Below are positions 35,470 through 46,330 of a DNA stretch of 64,000 nucleotides, piece by piece. Location: contig CATQJL010000305.1 in the NCBI GenBank assembly GCA_958299035.1, forward strand, positions 30,827,733-30,891,732, in the 5' to 3' direction. Position numbers and translations under genes: made by a program. Source of the DNA: Cylicocyclus nassatus (taxonomy: Eukaryota > Nematoda > Chromadorea > Rhabditida > Strongylidae). Below the pieces are notes generated by a model. That model was given only the letters and a program-made list of their open reading frames with translations, was not told where the DNA came from and did no database searches. Positions within the stretch are counted from its first letter, which is position 1; each line of letters opens with the position of its first letter.

Positions 35470-36190
35470 CAGCAAGCTTACTTAAACCCTGCACCAACTC
35501 CTAGCCCGTAGGTCAAAATTTGCAAGAAGCCGACTAATCAAATAAATTTAGTGGGTATGAAAACTAAATTACATTCGTAGTCAGTTTGCCTACTTACTCC
35601 CGTGTCAACTATAAGCCCCGTAGCTCAAATTTTGCAAAAAAATCGAAAAGATCGACAGAGGTAATGATTTGGAAACTAGTAATGTATTCGTACTCAGCAT
35701 GCTCACTTACAGTCTGACCCAATCCCAATCAGGTCAAAAATGGCATGGCGGAAGTCCGCTTCGCAAGGGTTTTGGTCACGCCTACGGCCTATTTGCCTGC
35801 CCTCTCAACCATTCACTCCCTCGGACAGTGCGCGTATGCAGCGCAAGGTAGTGGCGTAGCGTGCGCGCAAATTTAGCCAACGGGTCAATCTGATCCCATT
35901 CGGGCTGACTGTACTCTAATGTGCCTCCTAGCCCTATAGCTCAAAGTTTGCAAAATCGATAAGATTGATAAAGATTATCGAGAATTCTGGAAGTAATGCT
36001 TTATTTTTAATCAGCATGATCACTTATCCCTCCCTCTATGCCATCTCCCACCTAGTTCAGTTCGCTATATCGGTGAAATCGATATCGATCGTTAACGAAA
36101 AGTACCCTGTGACAGCCTATCAGTCTCAAAGTGTGTGTGTGTGTGCAAAGTTTAGTTCAGAAATGCAACTTTTTTCGGGAAGTACTCAGT
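35470..36190. mobile_element. decayed Helitron/Helentron-like element
   Basis: Successive units of about 115 bp containing CAAATTTTGCAAAAA, ATCGA-rich sequence and CAGCATGCTCACTTA-like blocks mirror the interior of the elements at 53548 and 57914. Near 36095 CGTTAACGAAAAGTACCCTG corresponds to GATAACGAAAAGTGGACTGT of those copies. The termini are missing. A GTGTGTGTGTGTGT run is at 36132. Confidence 0.6.
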
Positions 36191-36817
36191 GATTGGGGCG
36201 GGCGACGCTTAGCCCAGTCTCGACCGGGCATTCGCAGCTCCCGTAGGCCGGCCGTAAATAGACAATCGGCTCGGCCATAGTGGGACGCCGGCTGTTGCTC
36301 GTAAAGACATTAGTACAGACACAATTACTTCATTATGACTTCTTCCTGCAAAAATGTACATATATAAACTTCTTGAAAGTCACGTTGAAGTGAAGGTTTT
36401 CGAAGCTCATGTGATTCTGAGACGGTGACGCTGTTCTTTTATCCCGCGATTCTCAAGTATATATGTTATATGTTCGTCTATAGTTTCCATGTTCCTCAGG
36501 CACTTCCAAAGCCTTTCTATCCTGCCTGTGAAATATTCGGTTAATGCTGAAGCAGCCAACTTTTATATGTATGGAATCACATTACTCGGTGCCCGCGAAA
36601 TTGCATTCTTCTCATATTTCGATGCTCGCACATTCCTTCTAAAAAATAAAGTGTCTTGGAACGAATTAACTTTATATTATCACGTACAAAATTTTAGGTG
36701 GTATAGATGTGGACTCCATTGAAATCGCTTTTGTCTTAACTGTGAAAGTCCCTTTCTCTCCTCGTCGTTGTTAATAGTGCAGAAAATCAAGCGCATAGAC
36801 CTCAAAAATTCAAATGT

Positions 36818-36938
36818 TTAGGACAGGATGGTGTCCTCCAGAATGTCGCACTCTGAGGTTTTGGAGGTGAAGAGGGAGAAGAAGAAGTCGTCTTCGAAGG
36901 ACTTGTGCTTGACGTCTCGCTGAATCGTCTCCACGCAC
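36818..36938 (-). CDS. candidate C-terminal coding exon
   Basis: A frame ending at TAA (36820-36818) encodes ETIQRDVKHKSFEDDFFFSL and continues TSKTSECDILEDTILS. It has strongly biased C-ending codons (TTC, CTC, GAC, AAG), unlike surrounding DNA, which suggests a fragment of a well-expressed gene. No clean acceptor is visible, so it may be a last exon or a displaced fragment. Confidence 0.3.
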
Positions 36939-37049
36939 GCTCATTACATTAAACAACTCACGATTTATCTACCGAGATCTTCATGATACAAGATAGCGAA
37001 AAATATACAGATATGAATTATAGCGAAATTCTTGAATGGATTTTATTTA

Positions 37050-37316
37050 CTATGTACTAAATGATAGGAGGAGGCAGATGGGACTGGATGATTCGGCGCC
37101 AGGAGTGCACTGGCGAACTGTGGCAAAGTGTGAAGGACACCAGCCCCGGATGCTGTAGCCAGATGTTGTGGCCCAGTAAGCATCCGCAGGTGCGGGGGTA
37201 GCCCCGTTCGACGGTACTCCTGGCACCGTCGCGTCCAGTTCCATGCTTTGCTTGGTCTTTTCCTCCTTCTCCTTGATGGACTTCTTCAATCTATGTTTAT
37301 CTTCGCGCAAATTAAT
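37050..37316 (-). CDS. candidate exon with charged N-part and Ala/Pro-rich part
   Basis: After a TTTTAAG acceptor (37323-37317) a frame runs 88 codons to TAG. It encodes a charged stretch (REDKHRLKKSIKEKEEKTKQ), then a proline/alanine-rich stretch (GVPSNGATPAPADAYW). A 44-nt intron just upstream (donor GTGAGT) would link it to a short frame ending MGIVVVNQL. It lies downstream of the gene ending at 37479 on the same strand and may be a separate gene. Function unknown. Confidence 0.3.
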   Translation of the reverse strand: MNLREDKHRLKKSIKEKEEKTKQSMELDATVPGVPSNGATPAPADAYWATTSGYSIRGWCPSHFATVRQCTPGAESSSPICLLLSFST

Positions 37317-37478
37317 CTTAAAACAATGAATAAGATAAATAGTTGTTTTTATCGACTCACTAACTGGTTGACAACAACAATTCCCATGATATTCAATACA
37401 TCGCCTTGCCATGATACCGTAGCACATTCATGGACTCGAACAAAATATTGCAAGCAGTTACTGATGAAATGAAACAAC

Positions 37479-38393
37479 TCACAACTGGCTTTTTTCTCCG
37501 GTAGGCATATATTGTGCGGCCATGACCAGCAAAACATCAGTATCAGAAATACCGCCCAAAGGGCGTCTGCAGTGGTTGACTATTTGCAGAATGGTAGATT
37601 TGATAGGTTTCTTCAATCCAAGAATGCTTGAAGAGTTCCACTAACTATATCAATATGATGTCACGAGTACTAGTGTAGTACTAATGAGTACGGACAATAT
37701 TCCCCAAGATTTTGTGCAATTCTCCACTTCTACTTTAGGCTAGCTTTCATGATTGGCGCTATGCTTTTTCTTTTCACTGTGCGAGCACTCTTTTTGAACT
37801 GCGTCCTTATGATGTCATCGTCAAACTTCATGTTGGTGCCTGTGAAAACAAAACAGCGTTTTCACCTTCTTGCTTTCGGCATTTAGTCCCATCTCTTCCA
37901 CGAGAACCTCCATATTATCAGTTCCATCGAAAATTATTGATCGTCTAAGCTCCTACAAACAACACCTACATACAAGGTTACAAAAATATCTGCGGATTAC
38001 AGCAGGATGAGGAATAGAGGAGAGAAAAGCGAATCAGTATGTGGAACAACAGGAGAAGGCGGGTGTTGATCATTGTTAAAGCCGCACGGCATTTGTAGAG
38101 ATTAAAAGGCCAAGTTGTCCAATTTCATGTGTTTCAAAAGTTTATAAGTTAGTACTCACATCACAGGCAGCTTGATTGAATGTGTTGAATTTCTTCTTCA
38201 CCGTAATCTGGCAGCTTTGTCCATATGGATCATTCCGCGGATGAGTCGTAAAAGGCGGCATTAGCTCTGCTATCAACGGCGCTCGATAGAATGCGGGAGG
38301 TTTGTGAGTACACTCCCAAAATGTGCTTTGTTCGCTAACCTTGCTTTCACATTCCTCCTGCCTGGCCTGACTCGAGCGGTGACGTTGCTGCTT
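37479..38393 (-). CDS. 3' part of an unknown gene, four exons seen, 166 codons
   Basis: Exons in transcript order: 38393-38160, 37952-37866, 37825-37734 (5' edge uncertain) and 37566-37479, ending QL and TGA. Exon 1 follows a TCCTAG acceptor, so the true start lies further right, possibly beyond the element at 38.6-39.3 kb. The product has segments STFWECTHKPPAFYRAPL, NDPYGQSCQITVKKKF, FDGTDNMEVLVEEMGL and GISDTDVLLVMAAQYMPTGE, with four cysteines in exon 1 and a Lys/Arg-rich exon 3. There is no membrane segment. The exon 2 to exon 3 junction is odd: the best acceptor (TTTTCACAG) breaks the frame, and frame is kept only by a 40-nt GT-AG intron with a poor acceptor or a 34-nt GC-AG intron. I do not recognise the family. 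Confidence 0.55.
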
Positions 38394-38609
38394 CTAGGAC
38401 AAAACACGTCGTAAATTATAGGTTAATGAAAGACATACAAGCATAAGAGTGATGGAAAATAACTTAAAAGTAAGAGATAAGGTGGACAGAACTTTTTTCA
38501 GTGAAAGCTCTTTATAGGATTTAGTAAAGGTATAAAGTGACGCAGTGCCAATATATTAATCCAGATTTGTTTTTTCAATCTGCGCTGATAGCATACTATT
38601 CATGCTATC

Positions 38610-39345
38610 CTTGACTCGCCATGGATGCCGGAGCTGCCTCGGATAAGGCGATTCCAACCATGTAGACCGTCACAGTGGAGAACCCAACCGCACCGAAGTT
38701 CTTATTGAAAAAAGAGTTTTGTCAAATAATCGTTGCGAGATCATGGCTAACGTGTTACCTTTCACGTCGCTAGTCAGAGACGCAGAGCGAGGGTGCCGCG
38801 GGTCGAATAGATACTGCAAGCTGCGAATCGGCCCCTGCTGCGATTCAGCGGCCACAACTTGGACGCACTTGGAACACAGTTTCAAACGAGGCAGCCATCC
38901 GGTCGCAACTTATCTGACATTTAATGCGGACGAGCCGCGGGATTAAAATGCCGTTGCGGCTGGATTTTTGTAGCGTCCGCGAGCCAGCCGGAGGATGGAC
39001 CGCTACAGTAAATTAAGGGGCTTGGATCGGTTGCAGCATGAGTTAATACTGCGGCTCGCTCAAAGTATCAAGGACTTCGGGTGGGCCGCATCACACAGCG
39101 GCTGAACCGAGGCCTTCAATTTACTACAGCGATATCTCCGGCCGGTCCGCGGGAGCTGCGAAAATTCAGCAGGAAGTTCCCCGGTGTAGTAAAATAAGGT
39201 CGCGGCTCGTCCGCTCCAAGTGCACAAGCTAGTCATACCCTTAGATTAGGAAGTAAACGGCTGGAAAGGCCTTTCAGGGCAGCCGCTCGTCCGCTCCCAG
39301 TCCTGAGTACGTACAGACATACAGACATACAAACGGACACACAAA
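38610..39345 (-). mobile_element. GC-rich palindromic element, probably Helitron/Helentron-like
   Basis: GC content is far above the flanks. CCGGAGGATGGACCGCTACA near 38990 is mirrored by sequence at about 39120-39160 (TTTACTACAGCG...CCGGCCGGTCCGC). GCTCGTCCGCTCC occurs twice (39205, 39285). The right edge has the ACAGACATACAGACATACAA tract that, read on the minus strand, matches the CTGTATGT-rich start of the elements at 53548 and 57914. Exact ends unclear. Confidence 0.5.
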
Positions 39346-40415
39346 GAGATAATCAGCTATTTCAATTTCAAAAAGCGTCACAGCAACGTAATGTCTACCA
39401 CTGATGTTTCGCAGACCTTTTGACGCATTTTATGGGTTTCAAGATTTGATTTCGGCAGCTCACTCTAGACAGTGGGATAATGTTGTCAGCGACTGGTTCA
39501 GAAATATGACTTTTTTGATAAATCCAACAAGCACATTTCAAAATATGCTGATTGGAATATTCTTTGCTCGAATCGTATAAACGATGTGTTTATTGATTAC
39601 AAAACAGTTGCCTTAAGTTCCATTGCTTGCTCATCTAGTGTGGTAAAACAAACTTGATACGTTCTCCAAATGCGCCTAGTGAAAAATAAGTACGAGATAT
39701 TCTTTGCACTCAAGCAGAGGCGTGCATTTTCTGTGGTAAATGAAAATCAAACAATGAGACATGGACGTGGAAGGCGAAAAGAACTATGTAGCATTGATCT
39801 AAATGTAAAGCTCGCTAGAGACGCAAACTTACTGGCCGAAATTATACTGCTGTGTTTTTCGGAGCTTAAATCTTTTACATCCATTCCTCACTACTCTTTG
39901 CTGCTCCTGGCAAAGTCAGCCCTCAATCTCCCAATAAATCTTCATCTTCTCAGATCAGAGTCGGACAGCAGCAATGGTCGTTTCATAAGCTCGTAGAAAT
40001 AATAGATCAATAAAAGCAACAAATGAATCAAATTTCAATCAGTGCTGTATGCTAGGGATTTGCCAGCCTTTTGTCAATTTATCGTCAAACCAATTCTTCT
40101 TTTAAAAGTCCGCGGGTCTGGTCCCAAAAAAGTCATTGAAGCACTCAAATTCCAGTCAAAATCAACAGAGGCACCGCTCATATGGATTGCGAGGGAAAAT
40201 GACGAGTGATGGTTTGATATAACGAGATTTAGAGGAGTCCTTGAGTACTGAAACAGCTCTCAGTCATGCCTTGCATGAAGGATTTTACAACGTCACTGTA
40301 GGGGTCACACTTTGTCATGCGGAACTCACGGGATCGATCTACTGCTGTAGCTTTTCTGCCATATGTCTCCGCTGCAGACGATGCAGTTTGACTGACGGTA
40401 CAGTATGGTCGACCA
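39346..40415. other. intergenic; one unassigned 108-codon ORF
   Basis: A plus-strand frame from ATG 39670 to TAG 39994 is open, basic at first and then leucine/serine-rich. It has no splice support or recognised domain. Nothing else seen. Confidence 0.3.
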
Positions 40416-40789
40416 CAGTGGCGTACCCAGGATTTCGGCTCGGGGGGGGGGGCGCGACAAAAATTTTTTTCTAAAGAAGGTGCGTGGCGTTAGCCACGCA
40501 CTCCGAAAAAATTTTGGGGGTGCTTCCCAAAATTTTTTCGGGTCCCCGACCCCTAAAATCTAGAAAAAGGGGGCGTGGCGTCAGCCACGCCCCCGAAAAA
40601 AATTTTTTTACAAGGCTAATTTGAATTTTTAAAAATTTTTAAAAATCATTTTAATTATTTACAAAAACAAACAAGTCACTTACACATTTTTATAACCCAT
40701 ATAAGTAACTTTCAAAAATTTCGCGACCCACTCTCGGGGGGGGGGGGCGCGCGCCCCCCCCCCGCCCCCCCCCCCTCGGTACGCCACTG
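40416..40789. mobile_element. hAT-type MITE, family 2, copy 2
   Basis: A 374-bp element with ends CAGTGGCGTACCCAGGATTT and GGTACGCCACTG, and a perfect 8-bp duplication GTCGACCA (40408-40415, 40790-40797). It contains two direct copies of a GCGTGGCGT.AGCCACGC...CCGAAAAAA segment, of which copy 1 at 34548 has only one. G and C homopolymers lie just inside both ends. Confidence 0.93.
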
Positions 40790-41132
40790 GTCGACCATAA
40801 CCTTATTGCCTTGTTTTCATGCAAAACGTTTTGGTGTCCCACAAAAGCTCTTCAGGGGATCCCCAGCTCAACCCTTGGTCTTTTGTGACAATCCAATCTT
40901 TGCTGGTTCTATATTGACGTTTACCATTACCAAAACCCTATGCAAAAATGATGCCCTTAAAAAAAGTGTGTGCCGGAAATGTTTTTACTTGTCTTTTGAG
41001 GATTCATTTTTCGAAGCTGAGAAGTCGAAATAAAGTAGCTTGCAATCAAATGATAATTTCTCTATGAAGAGCAAGATCAGATCTTTACGATTGATCTACC
41101 AAACCCGGTTATGCTCGACCCTGTCAATAATA

Positions 41133-42762
41133 CAGGGTGTCCCAAAAAATGTACCTACTGTTTGATTGTAAATAACTCTCTTCGTAATGAAGTGTTTCGA
41201 GAAGCTTTAGGTAACATTTGGTAGAGCGAAGTTAAATCTAGAATCACAGTATACAGGGAATAATCTACTCTTCATTACTGTAGAATTACGGTACGAACTT
41301 CGACAAGGATTTTACGCCATTGGAGGCTATATTCTGCTTCGGAACACAACCAAACAAGCCAAAAACTCTCATAATACGGTAATGGGAGCCGCTGATTTCG
41401 AATTTGAAATTCCCATTTAATTTTGAATCTTCTTTCCTAAGTCATCCCCGCTAAATCGTAGTATTAGGTTGTAACAGAATTAATGCAGGTTTTGAATTGC
41501 AACCGCTATAAGTCATACACTTCTCATTTCTAAGTAGGTTGCAAAACACCATTCGATAAAACAAAGCAATTTCTACAAGATGGCAGTCTTGCTTTAGCAA
41601 CAACTCTGATCCACCACGAGTTTCGAGCCAAAAACTAAAAAGATTCAACTGTCCGAAAAATTGAAAAAAATCGTAACCCAGTTCATAAAAAACATACAAA
41701 AATTCTAATTTGCTCACGTAAACACTATTCACATAAGACATCTATATACGTCTTTGCCGCATTTTTTTTTCTCTGTTGGAAATCAAGAGAACTAAAATTT
41801 TGGTGCGTTTGCCAAAGTGATGCTGTTCCGTTCCCACATAAGTAGTTGTATACTACAGACCTGTAGAAGTATAAACGTGAATTTCCAGCTCTATACAAGC
41901 TTTAGTTCTCCTCGAAAAATACCGAATACAGTTTTCGCTAATGTGATTCAAGCTAAAATCCAAATTTCTCGAGAACTAAAGCTTGTAGAGAACTGAAAAA
42001 CCGTTTACATGATACGTTAACATGTTTGTATTTTTACAGCTTTGTAGTATGCAACTACTTATGTGGGAACGGCACAGCAACACTTTGGCAAATGCACGAA
42101 AATTTTAGTTTTCTTGATTTCCAACAGAGGAAAAAATACGCCAACGGCGTAGATAGATGCCCTATGTGGATTGTGTTTACGTGAACAAGTTAGGATTTTT
42201 GTAGGTTTTTTATGAACTGAGTTACGGTTTTTCTCAATTTTTCGGGCAGTTGAATCTTTTTAGTTTTTGGCTCAAAACTCGTGGTAGATCGAAGCTGTTG
42301 CTAAAGCAAGATTGCCATCTTGTAGAGATTGCTTTGCTCTGTCGAATGGTGTCTTGCAACCTACTTAGAAATGAGAAGTGTACGACTTATTGCGGTTGGA
42401 ATTCAAAACCTGCATTAATTTTGTTACAACCTAATAACTCAATTCCCAGTATTTGTCAAAAATGTAATCACACCGTCAAAAAAGCTGAAAACACTCGTAA
42501 AAAAAGTTGTTAGTTGGAATCAGCATGTGCGAAAACCCTTGTACACGATTTTTCAGATTTTTTGAAAAAAAGTTTTGTTAGGTGGCACACTTCACAATGG
42601 TTCCACATGCTGGAATTCGTACCGTAATCCTACAATAATGAAGAGCGATCGATAATTCGCTCCATACCGTAAACGTAAGTTTAACCTCGCTCTACAAAAC
42701 GGTACCTAGGCTTTTCGAAACACTTCATTACAAGAGAGTTGTTTAGAATGAAACAGTAGGTA
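41133..42762. mobile_element. Tc1/mariner-type MITE, family A, interrupted and truncated
   Basis: Begins CAGGGTGTCCCAAAAAATGT after TA (41131-41132) and follows the 6566-7245 copy throughout, except that a family B element sits inside it (41464-42434) and the last roughly 26 bases of the right terminus are missing after ACAGTAGGTA. Without the insert the length is about 657 bp, close to the 680-bp intact copy minus the lost end. Confidence 0.88.
41464..42434. mobile_element. mariner-type MITE, family B, nested copy
   Basis: A 971-bp palindromic element with ends TTAGGTTGTAACAGAATTAA and its inverse, flanked by TA at 41462-41463 and 42435-42436. The corresponding unoccupied TA is at 6899-6900 in the other family A copy (AAATCGTAATAACTCAATTC). 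The arms are inverted copies for several hundred bases, so the two minus/plus frames of about 90 codons seen in them are the same sequence read twice. Confidence 0.93.
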
Positions 42763-42789
42763 TTGGTCCGGGTTGGTTCAAAAATAAAA

Positions 42790-43044
42790 AATTTCTTTTC
42801 GAAATATATACGCTGCTGCATGACGAGGGCGCAATATCTTTGGGCGCGAACGTGGGTTTGTTAGCCGCAAAGCGCATGAGGCGTAGGATTTACAACGGTA
42901 AGGATACGCGAGGCCGCTTTCGCGCCCGCTCAACTAATAGTGCTTCTGCGCCGTCATCATGTAGTAGCCTTTACTTACATACGAACATCAAACATACACA
43001 CATACATACATACAGACGAACAGACATTAGCTTTATACATAAGA
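42790..43044 (-). mobile_element. Helitron/Helentron-like 5' end on minus strand
   Basis: Read on the minus strand from 43044, the sequence TCTTATGTATAAAGCTAATG followed by CTGTTCGTCTGTATGTATGT matches the start of the elements at 53548 and 57914. The remainder to about 42790 is GC-rich and does not match those copies. No 3' terminus found. Confidence 0.6.
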
Positions 43045-45093
43045 TTACGCATCTTGCCGCAAATCACTGTTTCTCAAAGAGGTATAAACGAGAATGAAGT
43101 CTCTAAAAACTTATAAAACAATCTCAGTGGCCTAGATGCCGTCATCAAGCTACTCTAGTAAAGAGAGAACACAGCAAAGGTTACTCGATTGTACCCTGTC
43201 AAAGTATGTATAACATGAGGATTACACCAAGAGACGAATGAGGCGCTAATGTCATAAAACGCTGCTGTTAAAGGCAAGGAAGGGGAGAAACGAATGGAAG
43301 AGAAAACTTACAAAGTGTTTATAAACACATATACCGATATAGTGAGTTGCTCTTCTAAAGCCCTCCCATAAAAACAGCATGGTATTTTGAGTATTTCTAA
43401 TGGATGTTATACCAATATGTCAGTTCAAAATTTTTCATCTTCTGCATATGCTCTGAAGATCGTGGACATGCACTGTCTGCATCTGTAATCCTTCAATCAG
43501 CTTTCCAGGAAAACGGTTGCAAAATTCTTTTTATGGAGTGAAGCAAGAGTATCGCTCGAAGGCCAAGTTGCGAGTAGATGAAAAGTAAGTTTTACTGTAT
43601 TTGGCAGGTCATCATAAGGAATATGTGGAAAAGACGTAAAGCATTAGTAAAACATGTACTGGTGCAAACTTCGCCTATGCGGATATTTGGATTCAATACA
43701 GGAAAAGCCGATTTCAAAACCTCATTTTAGAAAGCACGCGTTAATACGGCGTGAGGTGTTCTTCAGTGGACAGAAGGCAGTTTACAGGGGCGGGCCTCAA
43801 AGAACGCTCACACAGCTTCCATTGCTGCATGCACAGGGCTACGTGCATGCAGTCTTCCTCGTGTCTTTAATATGCTTCTATCGACCGTTGAAAGTCTCTG
43901 CGCCCTCTTCTGTTCTGAGTGCGACCTACCCCTATTTAATTGAGCATCGCTTCCAATTCTATCAATATATGGAATACTCGTCTGCACTTCTATTTTTGGC
44001 TATACTATCTAAATCAATTGAAATTACTTTTTTGTAGTGCAGTATTGTACTATTTATACTATCATAGAATGCTACTGTTCTAAAGCGATGATTCATTTTT
44101 GGATACTTTAAAAACGGTGTGAAATTGTGCCGATAAACCAGCAGTCTGGGTCAGGAAACAACCGTGCCAACCGCATTGGCCATTTGAAAAGGAACATCTA
44201 TAAGAAATGTTCGCGAACTAGAGTATTCAAAGTTACGAAATGCTGTTAAATTCGAATGTATGCCAATGGATTTGATGAATCCCATTTTGTGAGTCACACT
44301 CATGTTTTGTGAACCTTGTTGACGATGCACTAAAAAACCCCGTGGAACCGGTGATTGCACGCCTGACTCCATAAAGTTCATCGAAAGAGCGCAAAGAAAC
44401 TATAGTTCCATTCAAGATTTTTGTGTGCAGGCAAATAGAAGGACAGTGAGTGACCATGACTAGCAGAATATCGCACTTGCCTGAGACTGGAACCGCCTCA
44501 GCGTACACGCGAGGACTATGTCAAATTCGGTCGTCGTATTTGAGTTCAGCTGCATTGTGGGTGTCAACGAGGTCAAAATTGAGTTGCATGCCTGCATTGC
44601 AGAGCGACATTCCTGCCACAAAACGTATATGTGAACCCCAGTACATACAGCCGAGACCTGCGTCTCGAAACTCGTTTGCATGTACGGGCACAACAGCAGC
44701 ATTGGACAATGGCTGGCTCTTTCCAGGTACAGGTCACCCAGCAAGGGGGGGGGGGGGACCGCCGACCATCATTGCTATACCTTCAACAAGGAGAAGTGGA
44801 AGAAATCTCAATGCATACATTTGCCACCACACAAATGAACAAAAATTCGCGAACACGACTTTGGACGAGCTAGTTTCACTTAGAGAAGCCCGATCCATGG
44901 TACAATTGGCTCATAGATGCAGCTTCCATGATGCTACCTTTTTTAGCTACAGGCAACATATGGTCGGGGCCCTTTTCAAGCGCGGCCGCATTTCGAGGAG
45001 AATAACTCCAGTGCGACAATCATAAAAAGGCCAAAATTTTGACTGCACTTTCTGCAAACACCTGCTTTTGCACACCGCAATAAATCAAGTATC

Positions 45094-45535
45094 CTGTGTT
45101 TATGCGGCAACGGCGATATCAGTAAGACATTGGTGAAATCAACACTACCAATGATGATGAAAAATGTCATGATATATCAAAAAGGAGACGAGGTTATTGC
45201 GAAAACGAATGTTGACAGCGCGATACAACTGCATGCCATCGTTGAAAATATGAAACAAACATCCGTGAAGCAAAACTCTGCATGCACGCTTATGACGTCA
45301 GAACTATCAGATTGTTACAATTGCATCACCGGAGTGCACCTAAACATCTCATGCCAGTCAGACAGAGGCGAAATTTCAGCTCAGATAATATGTGGGAATC
45401 ATCAACAGATAGCAGTCTGCACCTCTACTAGACACATCAATGAATTGAGCTTCGTCTCCAATCAATGACATTTTGAAGTAAACTGCTTTGTTCCGGGAGA
45501 AACTATCTAGTTTTTACTCGTTGGGCACTCTACTA
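45094..45535 (+). pseudogene. phlebovirus Gc-like (G2 fusion) domain, BEL/Pao env remnant
   Basis: A plus-strand frame continuing from about 45094 through the 112-codon segment ending 45468 shows the cysteine layout of the C-terminal part of phlebovirus-type Gc proteins, found in nematode BEL/Pao retrotransposons: C-Y-N-C-I-T-G at about 45313, then a C-x-S-D-x-G step, C-G-N and V-C-T, and after a TGA at 45466 a further C...P-G-E piece before TAG at 45508. In intact relatives this domain is a class II membrane fusion protein. Here two stops, a missing cysteine before the P-G and the absence of a visible fusion loop or membrane anchor make it non-functional. Identification is by motif spacing from memory of the family. 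Confidence 0.65.
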
Positions 45536-45906
45536 CTTCGAAGATGGTCCTATTCTACTCTAAAAGACATCGGTACATTTTCAGTGAAAGCAGTTCCGAG
45601 TTTTTCATTCTTTGAAATTGTGAAATACATTGCTAATGATACATTATTCCGTCATTTGAACCATACACATCCCACTTGCTCATTACTATAAGGGCATACG
45701 AAGGATGGGTGCGTTTCTTGGCAGCAAGTAGTGGAAGTCCAGGATCTCATTAGTCCTTTGTCTCGCCAGGTACAAAGCGGAGAACAACTTTTGGAGTTCG
45801 CTTTGATTATCAATATTCGATTGCGTATGAACACAGGTAGGCTTCTATTACCTTTGATCCACATGAGTGCAACACTGCTATCAGATCACAGTACAACTTT
45901 CCGAAC

Positions 45907-46330
45907 TTGATCTTGGTTTCAAGACTGCAATGGATGTGCCCTAGTAACTTTGATTTTAAAGCGATTGCTGAAAGCTACAGTCTTGGTATCGATATGGAGT
46001 CCTTTGATGGCGAATTTTGGACATCAATACATAATCATTTCAAAAAGGACAACTTCCATAATCTCGATTACATGCCAAGTAATCTCAGATGAACGCAGAG
46101 GCAGCCTTTTTAGCGTTTTCAGTCCCATTGTCAGGGCTGCCAAAGCCAAGGCAGACGGCGTGCCCGACAAGGTGCCTGCGCTCCTCTACTCAATACTAAA
46201 AAGGATGACGAAAGAAGTGGGAAGTGGCCATTTGCTCCATATCCCGGCCTGTGTCGCGCTAGGTGGCCCGGAGAAATGTTCACCAGCAGAGGTCTACGAT
46301 AAGCAGGCTGTGAACATATCCTGGATATAA
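45907..46330 (+). pseudogene. coding remnants of unknown family (two overlapping frames)
   Basis: A 61-codon frame (45907-46092, segment YSLGIDMESFDGEFWTSIHN) is followed by a second frame to 46330 (segments ADGVPDKVPALLYSILKRM and HIPACVALGGPEKCSPAEVY). Both have coding-like codon choice, but a shift separates them near 46085. No domain recognised; position suggests the same decayed element as the envelope remnant. Confidence 0.35.

Noticed and set aside
37349..37537. Frame reading a hydrophobic segment (ALWAVFLILMFCWSWP) over exon 37566-37479
   Set aside because: The alternative frame (RPLGGISDTDVLL) joins in phase to the preceding exon and ends naturally; the hydrophobic reading has no upstream partner.
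41451..42513. Two ORFs of 96 and 87 codons that look alike
   Set aside because: They are the two inverted arms of the nested family B MITE, not paralogous genes.
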